In this document: one piece after another, positions 1 to 5,192 of the stretch
Position numbering within the stretch: position 1 is the stretch's first letter
Layout of the letters: each line of letters opens with the position of its first letter
Assembly (NCBI GenBank): GCA_947177695.1
Contig: CAMWVO010000172.1
Location: forward strand, 1-5,301
Length of the DNA stretch: 5,301 bases
Source of the DNA: an uncultured Clostridia bacterium
Lineage (GTDB): Bacteria > Bacillota > Clostridia > Oscillospirales > Ruminococcaceae
Reading direction: 5' to 3'
The notes under the pieces: model-generated
Seen by the model: only the letters and a program-made list of their open reading frames with translations
The model's database searches: none
Told to the model about the DNA's origin: nothing
Program-made: the position numbers and the translations under genes

Positions 1-122
1 AAGAAGAGTTAAAAGCGTCAATTCCTGACGTTGAATTAGAGCTTATCGGCCCACTTTCTTTAAGCGTTTCAAGCCACGTAGGTCCCGGTTCTATCGGCGT
101 CGGCTGTTCTGTTAAATATTAA
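1..122 (+). CDS. DegV family protein, C-terminal end (partial)
   Basis: Only the last 39 codons are present, in the frame starting at base 3 and ending with TAA at 120-122. The tail reads IGPLSLSVSSHVGPGSIGVG followed by CSVKY. The 'xxHxGPGxxGxG' stretch is the conserved C-terminal signature of the DegV fold, a family of cytoplasmic proteins that bind a fatty acid between two domains. In Firmicutes, related FakB proteins present the fatty acid to the kinase FakA for phospholipid synthesis. Which lipid this one binds, and whether it is a true FakB, cannot be told from the tail. Codon use differs from the minus-strand genes: Leu is TTA in 3 of 5 cases and there is no ATA for Ile, although 39 codons is a small sample. 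A strong terminator follows 10 bp after the stop. The start lies outside the window. Confidence 0.85.
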   Translation, partial: EELKASIPDVELELIGPLSLSVSSHVGPGSIGVGCSVKY

Positions 123-503
123 GATAATTAATAAAAGCTCTTGCGGAGTAATCTCCGCAAGAGCTTTTTTGTTTGACGTGGCAACGCACATTTTTATTCC
201 CGCGCTTTTGGCGGCGGCGAGAAATTCCTCTGCGCCGTCTTTAAGGGGAATTTCGTTTATGTAATGCTCCTCAACGATCTCAAGTATCCTTCTGCCTGTT
301 TCCTCTGCGGTCAGGGGCAGGGAAAATTCCCGCACAAGATATTCGCAGGCGGAATCGAAGTGCATGGTTTTCATGGCAAGGGAATGCTTCGGGTCGTACT
401 CATAGCCCAGTCCCGCAAGAAATTCACGGTCTGAATCCGCCCATACGGAAAGGCTGTCCAGCAGAGTTCCGTCCATATCAAATATTATTGCTTTCGGCTT
501 CAC
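69..503 (-). pseudogene. HAD-family phosphatase (beta-phosphoglucomutase-like), truncated at the 3' end
   Basis: The N-terminal half is a clear haloacid dehalogenase-superfamily phosphatase. With the GTG start at 503, motif I (DMDGT) begins at residue 9, giving the nucleophile Asp9 and acid/base Asp11. A helical cap follows, and motif II (VATSN, Thr109) lies near residue 108. Relatives run to about 210-230 residues and carry motif III (Lys) and motif IV (GDxxxD), which supply the Mg2+ site. Neither is here. After 'ATSNKKALAE' the frame enters the loop and left arm of the DegV terminator, then unrelated antisense DegV sequence, and stops at TGA 69-71. The readable product would be 144 residues, with only about 117 of them homologous. 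The catalytic core is incomplete, so I call it a broken gene. The start is set by an AAGGGAG site 8 nt before GTG 503. The ATG at 530 would lie at the predicted transcription start. The substrate is unknown, though this subfamily usually acts on small phosphorylated metabolites. Confidence 0.8.
133..170 (+). terminator. Intrinsic terminator of the DegV gene
   Basis: A perfect 16-bp stem (133-148 with 153-168) encloses the four-base loop TAAT and ends in a run of six T (165-170) followed by GTTT. It begins 10 bp after the DegV stop codon, as expected for a rho-independent terminator on the plus strand. On the minus strand the T-run is shorter (TTTTATTAATTA), so it may also stop transcription of the converging HAD gene. 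Oddly, the right arm (153-170) also reads in frame on the minus strand as a plausible continuation of the HAD protein. Confidence 0.92.
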
Positions 504-518
504 GGCATTCACTCCCTT
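501..518 (-). promoter_or_regulatory. Ribosome binding site and GTG start of the HAD gene
   Basis: AAGGGAG (minus strand, 512-518) sits 8 nt before the GTG at 501-503, which is good Shine-Dalgarno spacing. The upstream in-frame ATG (528-530) has no ribosome binding site and coincides with the predicted +1, so GTG is preferred. Confidence 0.75.
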
Positions 519-536
519 GTTTTTGTACATAGTTAG

Positions 537-565
537 ATTATAACAATTTCAGGCGCTGTTGTCAA
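537..565 (-). promoter_or_regulatory. Sigma-A promoter of the HAD gene
   Basis: On the minus strand, TTGACA (560-565) and TATAAT (537-542) are separated by exactly 17 bp, a full consensus match. Transcription would begin near 530, leaving a leader of about 27 nt before GTG 503. The -35 box overlaps the U-tract of the preceding GH13 gene's terminator. Confidence 0.88.
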
Positions 566-598
566 GAAAAACGGTCGGACGCAGACCCGCCCGACCGC
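564..598 (-). terminator. Intrinsic terminator of the GH13 gene
   Basis: On the minus strand CGGTCGG (591-597) pairs with CCGACCG (572-578). The pairing can extend inward by a G-U and two G-C pairs, leaving a loop of about 6 nt. The 3' arm runs into TTTTTCTT (564-571). The hairpin begins 7 bp after the GH13 stop codon at 604-606. Confidence 0.9.
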
Positions 599-603
599 AC
601 TTT

Positions 604-2157
604 TTATACCTCAAAGTATCCCGCAAAGCAAGGCGGCACGGTTATTCTGCCGCCGCCTGACCCGATCTCTCCGCCGAACGAGTATATGCTCTCCTTAGGA
701 GAATATCCGCACTCAAAGGATACCTCCCTGCCGGCGGGATTTATTATCACAAGAATTTTTTCCTCTCCCGCGCTTCTCAGGTACGCAAGGGGATATGCGT
801 CCTTTTCGGCGTACAGGAACTCTATCTCACCCTTGCTCTGCAAAGCCGCATGGGACTGACGTATTCCGATAAGCTTCTTTATCTCATTGCAAAGAGAATT
901 TTTGTCTGCAAGCTGAGCCTTTACCGTGGGACGGTCGGAGCTGTCGTCCTGCTTTATGTAGAGCTTTTCCGCAGGGGCGGAGCTGAATCCCGCATTTGCG
1001 GTATCGTCCCACTGCATGGGTGAGCGCGAACCTGTCCTGCCGTAGCCGCCCTCCACCGAGACGAGATTTTCAACGTACCGCATACCTATTTCGTCGCCGT
1101 AATAAATAAAGGGTGCGCCGGGCATTGACATCAAAAACGCAAATGCGATTTTCAGATTGCCGCCGTGGATACTGCGGGCAAGTCTGTCCATATCGTGATT
1201 TCCCGAGGGTATGCAGATAAGTCCTTTTTTCTCGGACTTTTCGTAATTCTCCACATACTTTTTCACGAACTCGGAAACGTCCCCCTTGCCGCGGTTTGAG
1301 AAAAACGGCTCTTCGCAGCGGAACAGGTCGTTGTAATGGGACGGTCCGAAGTGCAGCAGGAAATCCATATGGAAGCCGCCCTGCAAAGATTTGTCAGGCT
1401 CTCCCCACTCGGAGACCATTGCCGCCTGCGGGAACTCCTTGTCGAGAAATTCACGGACGTTCTGCCAGAGCTTTATCGTACCCTTGCCGTCCTCGTCCTG
1501 CTTTACAAGCGACCCCGCCATGTCCACGCGGAAGCCGTCGCAGCCCGTTTTCAGCCAGAAGCGCATAATATTTTTCAGTTCCTCAAGAGTAGCCCTTGCC
1601 CCCTCGCTGTCCGCAGACTGCTGCCACGGTCTGTCGCACTTATAGAAGCCGTAATTCAGCGCGGGCTGGTGGGAGAAAAAATTCACCGCGCAGGAGCCGT
1701 CCCTGTCGGAAATGCCGCGGATACAGCCCATGCCTTGGGGTTCCTCCCAGATGCTGTCCGTCCAGACATAGCGGTCAGTGTACTGATTTTTCTCCGCCTT
1801 TAGAGACTCCTTGAACCATTTATGCTCCACGGAGGTATGCCCCGGAACAAGGTCAAGCAGAATGTGCATATCCCTCTTGTGGACTTCCTCAAAAAGCCGC
1901 TTCAAGTCCTCGTTGGTGCCGTATCTGGGCGCGGCGGTATAGTAGTCGGAAACGTCGTACCCCGCGTCCCCGAAAGGCGACTCGAAGCATGGGTTCATCC
2001 ATATGGCATTGCAGCCAAGCTCTTTTATGTAGTCAAGCTTTGAGATTATTCCGTTGAAATCTCCTATGCCGTCGCCGTTGCTGTCCCGGAAGGACTGGGG
2101 GTATATTTCGTAAAAAATTGCATTGTCAAGCCATGCGGGCTGTTTTGAAGTACTCAT
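604..2157 (-). CDS. GH13 alpha-amylase-family glucosidase or glucosyltransferase, cytoplasmic
   Basis: A complete 517-residue family GH13 enzyme that acts on alpha-glucosidic bonds. The TIM barrel begins with 'AIFYEIYPQSFRDSNGDGIG'. The DSNGDGIGD loop (25-33) resembles the Ca2+ loop of oligo-1,6-glucosidases and trehalose synthases. Motif I is DLVPGHTS (102-109), motif II GFRVDMA with nucleophile Asp212, motif III MVSEWGE with acid/base Glu250, and motif IV GNHD with transition-state stabiliser Asp322. 'GSRSPMQWDD' (376-385) matches the RTPMQWD stretch of alpha-glucosidase-type members. A small beta domain C closes the protein (about 440-517). There is no signal peptide, so it probably acts in the cytoplasm on imported malto-oligosaccharides, sucrose or trehalose-like sugars. 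The exact subfamily is not assignable by eye. Motif I has Gly106 where most GH13 enzymes have Asn. The start is ATG 2155-2157 with AAAGGAG 7 nt upstream. A longer in-frame start at 2253 lies inside the upstream gene's terminator and is rejected. It is transcribed alone from its own promoter. Confidence 0.9.
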   Translation of the reverse strand: MSTSKQPAWLDNAIFYEIYPQSFRDSNGDGIGDFNGIISKLDYIKELGCNAIWMNPCFESPFGDAGYDVSDYYTAAPRYGTNEDLKRLFEEVHKRDMHILLDLVPGHTSVEHKWFKESLKAEKNQYTDRYVWTDSIWEEPQGMGCIRGISDRDGSCAVNFFSHQPALNYGFYKCDRPWQQSADSEGARATLEELKNIMRFWLKTGCDGFRVDMAGSLVKQDEDGKGTIKLWQNVREFLDKEFPQAAMVSEWGEPDKSLQGGFHMDFLLHFGPSHYNDLFRCEEPFFSNRGKGDVSEFVKKYVENYEKSEKKGLICIPSGNHDMDRLARSIHGGNLKIAFAFLMSMPGAPFIYYGDEIGMRYVENLVSVEGGYGRTGSRSPMQWDDTANAGFSSAPAEKLYIKQDDSSDRPTVKAQLADKNSLCNEIKKLIGIRQSHAALQSKGEIEFLYAEKDAYPLAYLRSAGEEKILVIINPAGREVSFECGYSPKESIYSFGGEIGSGGGRITVPPCFAGYFEV

Positions 2158-2164
2158 ATCAAAA

Positions 2165-2171
2165 CTCCTTT
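2165..2171 (-). promoter_or_regulatory. Ribosome binding site of the GH13 gene
   Basis: AAAGGAG on the minus strand lies 7 nt before ATG 2157. It fixes the start at 2157 rather than the longer frame beginning at 2253. Confidence 0.88.
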
Positions 2172-2200
2172 CCCGACCCTTATCGGGTTCTTGCGTAAGT

Positions 2201-2229
2201 GTATTAAAGTCTTTTTGCGTGCCGGTCAA
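2201..2229 (-). promoter_or_regulatory. Sigma-A promoter of the GH13 gene
   Basis: On the minus strand TTGACC (2224-2229) and TAATAC (2201-2206) are spaced 17 bp apart. The predicted +1 is near 2194, giving a leader of about 37 nt. The -35 box sits directly in the T-rich tail of the upstream terminator. I saw no convincing operator palindrome or catabolite-responsive element, so sugar regulation is not visible. Confidence 0.75.
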
Positions 2230-2267
2230 AACAAAAACAGGCTGTGCAGACATTTGCGCAGCCTGTT
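2226..2267 (-). terminator. Intrinsic terminator of the pseudo-ATPase transcript
   Basis: On the minus strand a 12-bp stem with one G-U pair (2256-2267 with 2236-2247) has an 8-nt loop and is followed by TTTTTGTTTTG. It starts 33 bp after the stop codon of the 940-residue gene (TGA 2301-2303) and separates that transcript from the GH13 gene. Confidence 0.92.
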
Positions 2268-2300
2268 AGGTCTGTACCGATATCACGAATTTCCGTCGCC

Positions 2301-5123
2301 TCAGTTCCTCCTGAAAAGCTGGAAAACCACAAGCACTGCGGTAAAGATAAAATTGTACAGTATCTCCATTGAGACCGATATCTCCTGATAGCTTCCGATT
2401 ACCACCATCGCAAGGCAGATGAGTATTCCCAGCAGCATTGAAACCGCCTGCAAGCCTATGCCGAAGCCTATAGTTGTTTTCATATGGCGGCAGCTCAGTA
2501 TCAGCGACGTGAACGCGGCAAATCTTCCCGAGCAGGCAAGTGTAGCCCTGTGCCTTAACTGATAGGACGTCGTCTCGGCAAACTGCTCGTGTACGCGGAA
2601 CGGTATCAGCTTCAGATATTCGGGGGAGACCTCGAACAGCTCGGACAGCCTGTTTATTGACACAAGCGAATCCACCGTGCGTATCATTGCGTAGACCCCG
2701 TTCCTTTGCAGGTCGTGGAACGCGTTCCTTACCTCCATTGTGGGTATTATCTCCACAAGGAACATTGCCGAAAGCTCTCCCGAAATTGACAGATACACCG
2801 CGTATCTTCCGTTTTCGGTATACTCCTTTTCCTTTGTCAGCGGAGGTATGCCCTCGATACTGTGGTTTATCATCAGCTCTCTGTTTCCCAGAAGCACGCG
2901 CTTGTTGTTTATCCAGCCGCACAGACCCATGGAGTCCTCGAAAATATAGCTTTCAACTGGATTGAGAAGCTCCGTTTTGCCTGCGATTATGTCGTAGAAC
3001 ATATTTTTAAGGATACTTCCCGCCTGTGTGGTAAGGCTTGCCGCCTCCACTATGGCTTCGTCTATGCGCGTGTCCGAGAAAACCTTTATCGCCGAAAGCC
3101 TTACGCTTCCCGCGGGGAAAAGCTGCTCTGCGTCAACAAGGACGCTGTTTGTCTCCGCAAATTCCTCCACGCAGTCGTAGCCGATGACAACGCCCTGCAG
3201 TTCGGAATTTTTCTCCGAGGCTCTCAGCATAGGCAGGTTTACCACCAGCATTATCGAGAAGCCCGCGCAGATAGCGACCACTCCCACAAATACGGAAATG
3301 CCCACAAACATCGACGAGGAGCCGTGCTCCGTTCTGCCCATAAAGCCTGCGATCAGACCTATCGCCGCCGCCGCCGCCAGCGCTATCGGAGTGAACACGC
3401 GGCAGAAACGGTCTGCGCTGTCGCCCGAATAGGAGGTCTTCAGGAAGTCCGAGATAAGCTCGGTTCTGCGCATTGCCGCAAGTCTGGGGAAATCGCTGAG
3501 CGCGCCTCTTGTAAAGCTCTGGGCGGTCTCTTCGTTCTCAACGGGAAAGACGGCGTATTTGTCCCCGCTTCCCGAAACGAAGCGGAAGCTCTTCTGGGTA
3601 CGGCTTACGATAAAGAGCTTGCCCAGAGTATTGAACAGCAGCGAAGCCACAGCAACGGGAATATAGACGTGTACAGAGCTTCCCTTGACAAGATTTCCGT
3701 TCGCGAACATTATCATTGCCGAAGCGATGGAGGACACCGCCGATACCGCACACAGGCTGTCGCAGTCCGCCTTAAAGGACAGCAGCTTTGACAGTCCGCA
3801 GGATATCACCGTATAGCTTGCAAAGCAGGCAAGAAGTCCGATTATGGCGTTCACGAAAAGATACGTGTTGGTCTCTGTCCTTTTATTGAGCAGATCCATG
3901 ATGGGCAGAGCCTGAGTATCGTTTGCAAAAGCGATATAAAGGCTTGCCGCAAAGCATATTATAAGTACGAACAGACGCAGTATAAGGCTGCCCTTCAGCT
4001 GTGCTATATCGTGAGCTATCGAGGGCGCGTCGTTGAAGTTCTCGAAATCGTCAATAACGGCGGGTTCGTTTCCGATACCCTCCTCGTCCTCCGAGACGTC
4101 CTCCTCGTCGCCCACAAGCACGAAGTCCTTTATCTTCTTGCTTCTGCGCTCTTTCAAAGCGTTTATCTTTTCCAGCTCGCTCTGCTGCTCCGTATCGGGA
4201 AGCTGCGCCGTATCGGGCAGTATCTTCCCGTCCAGATCCAGATCTATATCCGAGATCGACTTTCTTTCTATCGGCGAGACGTGCTGGGTACGTGATATCC
4301 GCTCCCGCTTCGCCTTTATCATTCCGTCCAGCAGCTCTGTATTTCCTGTAACGCCCGTCTCCGAGCTGTCGGGCTTGGGGACGAGCTTGGTAAAAAAATC
4401 CGTAATGCTCTTGTGCTGTGTATTCTGAGCGGCTTCGTTTGCGGCTGCTTTCTTTTTTGTTCCCGAATATTCGCTGAGGATATCGTCCAGACTGCTGTCG
4501 TTTATGGAGGAATACTTTTCAAAGGGGTCGTCCACAGACCTGGGACTTTCCGCCGACAGGCTCTGTATGGGAGCCTCCGCCTTTGCGGGAGCCGCAGGCT
4601 TTGCCGCGGGCTTCGGAGCAGGCTCCTGCTTTTTAGGACGGACGCGCTTTTTGAACAGCGAGGCAATGCCTGCCTTTTCGTCGTCCTCCTCGTCCTCCTC
4701 CTTGTCGCCGTAAAGGTTGGGCTCCTCGAATTTTTCGGAGAAAGACCTGTCGGGCTTTGGCGCGGGAGTGTAGGGTATCTCATCTCCCCGTTCCTTTACA
4801 GACGATACCGAGGAAAGAAGCCTGTCGTATTTTCCTGTAAAGCTGTCCCTTTCGCCTGTCTTATCCGCCGTACTGCCGGCATTGACCGCATTGTCCCCGC
4901 CGTAGCTGTCGTGCGTACCGTAAGGCTCGTCGAAATCTCCGATCCGGTCGTCCTCGGAACGGTATGCGGACTCGCTTATCGAGTTGTTAACGCTGTCCAT
5001 ATCGCCGGAGGCGAACCCGCCGATAAGGTCGTCAATATTTATATCGCTGTTTGCGCCGCTTGTGCCAACGCTGCCCGAATATTCGCTGAGAATATCGTCA
5101 ACCGAGTATTTTCCATCAGACAA
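2301..5123 (-). CDS. Degenerate P1B-type ATPase-like membrane protein with long acidic N-terminal region
   Basis: This 940-residue protein has two parts. Residues 1-375 are low-complexity and probably disordered: acidic runs (139-149, 339-348), a Lys/Pro/Ala stretch (163-185), and DDILSEYSG twice (9-17, 213-221). Residues 376-940 have P1B-ATPase topology, with likely membrane helices at about 380-400, 422-444, 457-476, 484-506, 576-596, 605-630, 885-907 and 921-937. Family landmarks are recognisable but altered. Helix 6 ends in VVNLP (627-631) where metal pumps have CPC. The phosphorylation loop DKTGT is replaced by DAEQL (664-668). KRVLLGNREL (741-750) matches the nucleotide domain. TVD (816-818) stands at TGD. 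The GDGxND loop is absent. The loop between helices 4 and 5 is only about 70 residues and lacks TGE. I infer a pumping-dead pseudoenzyme with a regulatory or scaffold role. The partner is unknown. The start is TTG 5121-5123, with GGGAG 9 nt upstream. The gene lies 69 nt downstream of the methyltransferase gene, probably in one operon. Confidence 0.8.
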   Translation of the reverse strand: MSDGKYSVDDILSEYSGSVGTSGANSDINIDDLIGGFASGDMDSVNNSISESAYRSEDDRIGDFDEPYGTHDSYGGDNAVNAGSTADKTGERDSFTGKYDRLLSSVSSVKERGDEIPYTPAPKPDRSFSEKFEEPNLYGDKEEDEEDDEKAGIASLFKKRVRPKKQEPAPKPAAKPAAPAKAEAPIQSLSAESPRSVDDPFEKYSSINDSSLDDILSEYSGTKKKAAANEAAQNTQHKSITDFFTKLVPKPDSSETGVTGNTELLDGMIKAKRERISRTQHVSPIERKSISDIDLDLDGKILPDTAQLPDTEQQSELEKINALKERRSKKIKDFVLVGDEEDVSEDEEGIGNEPAVIDDFENFNDAPSIAHDIAQLKGSLILRLFVLIICFAASLYIAFANDTQALPIMDLLNKRTETNTYLFVNAIIGLLACFASYTVISCGLSKLLSFKADCDSLCAVSAVSSIASAMIMFANGNLVKGSSVHVYIPVAVASLLFNTLGKLFIVSRTQKSFRFVSGSGDKYAVFPVENEETAQSFTRGALSDFPRLAAMRRTELISDFLKTSYSGDSADRFCRVFTPIALAAAAAIGLIAGFMGRTEHGSSSMFVGISVFVGVVAICAGFSIMLVVNLPMLRASEKNSELQGVVIGYDCVEEFAETNSVLVDAEQLFPAGSVRLSAIKVFSDTRIDEAIVEAASLTTQAGSILKNMFYDIIAGKTELLNPVESYIFEDSMGLCGWINNKRVLLGNRELMINHSIEGIPPLTKEKEYTENGRYAVYLSISGELSAMFLVEIIPTMEVRNAFHDLQRNGVYAMIRTVDSLVSINRLSELFEVSPEYLKLIPFRVHEQFAETTSYQLRHRATLACSGRFAAFTSLILSCRHMKTTIGFGIGLQAVSMLLGILICLAMVVIGSYQEISVSMEILYNFIFTAVLVVFQLFRRN
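4462..4487 (-). repeat. Internal direct repeat, copy 2, encoding DDILSEYSG
   Basis: A 26-bp segment matches bases 5074-5099 at 25 of 26 positions in the same orientation. It encodes DDILSEYSG at residues 213-221 of the 940-residue protein. The identity holds at codon third positions as well, so it looks like a recent or homogenised duplication of a peptide motif. Confidence 0.85.
5074..5099 (-). repeat. Internal direct repeat, copy 1, encoding DDILSEYSG
   Basis: This is the partner of the repeat at 4462-4487 and differs at a single base. It encodes residues 9-17, near the N-terminus of the 940-residue protein. A weaker relative, IDDLIGGF, follows at residues 30-37. Confidence 0.85.
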
Positions 5124-5137
5124 ACCGCAGCTCTCCC
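5121..5137 (-). promoter_or_regulatory. Ribosome binding site and TTG start of the 940-residue gene
   Basis: GGGAG (minus strand, 5133-5137) is 9 nt before TTG 5121-5123. The nearest ATG codons (5137-5139 and 5140-5142) are out of frame and stop after 8 codons at a TGA that overlaps the second and third codons after TTG. TTG is therefore the best available start. The alternative is an internal start, but the DDILSEYSG motif at residue 9 argues for the full N-terminus. Confidence 0.65.
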
Positions 5138-5192
5138 ATCATTTATTTTTGAACAAGTTTTTCCATAACTTGAAATTTTCTGTATTTCCGAT
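5124..5192 (-). other. Short intergenic region between the methyltransferase gene and the 940-residue gene
   Basis: This is a 69-bp, AT-rich gap. It contains only a weak 6-bp A/T-rich inverted repeat (5154-5159 with 5167-5172) with no proper U-tract and no good promoter match, so read-through from the upstream gene is likely. The downstream end holds the ribosome binding site of the next gene. Confidence 0.5.

Noticed and set aside
2172..2187. A small hairpin (CCCGA/TCGGG) just upstream of the GH13 ribosome binding site, as a possible regulatory leader
   Set aside because: A 5-bp stem with no alternative pairing partner is too weak to call a riboswitch or attenuator.
2158..2253. A 32-codon N-terminal extension of the GH13 enzyme from ATG 2253
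   Set aside because: The ATG lies in the loop of the upstream terminator, and the extension crosses the GH13 promoter. The ATG at 2157 has an ideal ribosome binding site and leads directly into the GH13 barrel.
3362..3382. Run of GCC repeats (poly-alanine) as a tandem repeat
   Set aside because: It encodes the Ala-rich part of membrane helix 5 (residues 581-587) and is explained by the coding sequence.
2862..3791. A 309-codon open frame on the plus strand opposite the pseudo-ATPase gene
   Set aside because: It is antisense to a frame with clear membrane helices and P-type ATPase similarity. Its translation is rich in Arg, His and Cys with no recognisable motif, typical of a shadow frame in moderately GC-rich coding DNA.
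5116..5142. An 8-codon frame (ATGATG...TGA) ending across the TTG start, as a possible coupling leader peptide
   Set aside because: It has no ribosome binding site of its own, and such short frames occur easily by chance. The TTG start has its own site.
4413..5168. A 251-codon open frame on the plus strand opposite the N-terminal tail
   Set aside because: It is the complement of an acidic, repetitive coding region, has no domain or convincing ribosome binding site, and reads straight across the intergenic gap on the other strand.
5154..5172. Inverted repeat CAAGTT/AACTTG as a possible terminator after the methyltransferase gene
   Set aside because: The stem is only 6 bp, A/T-rich, and not followed by a U-tract on the minus strand.
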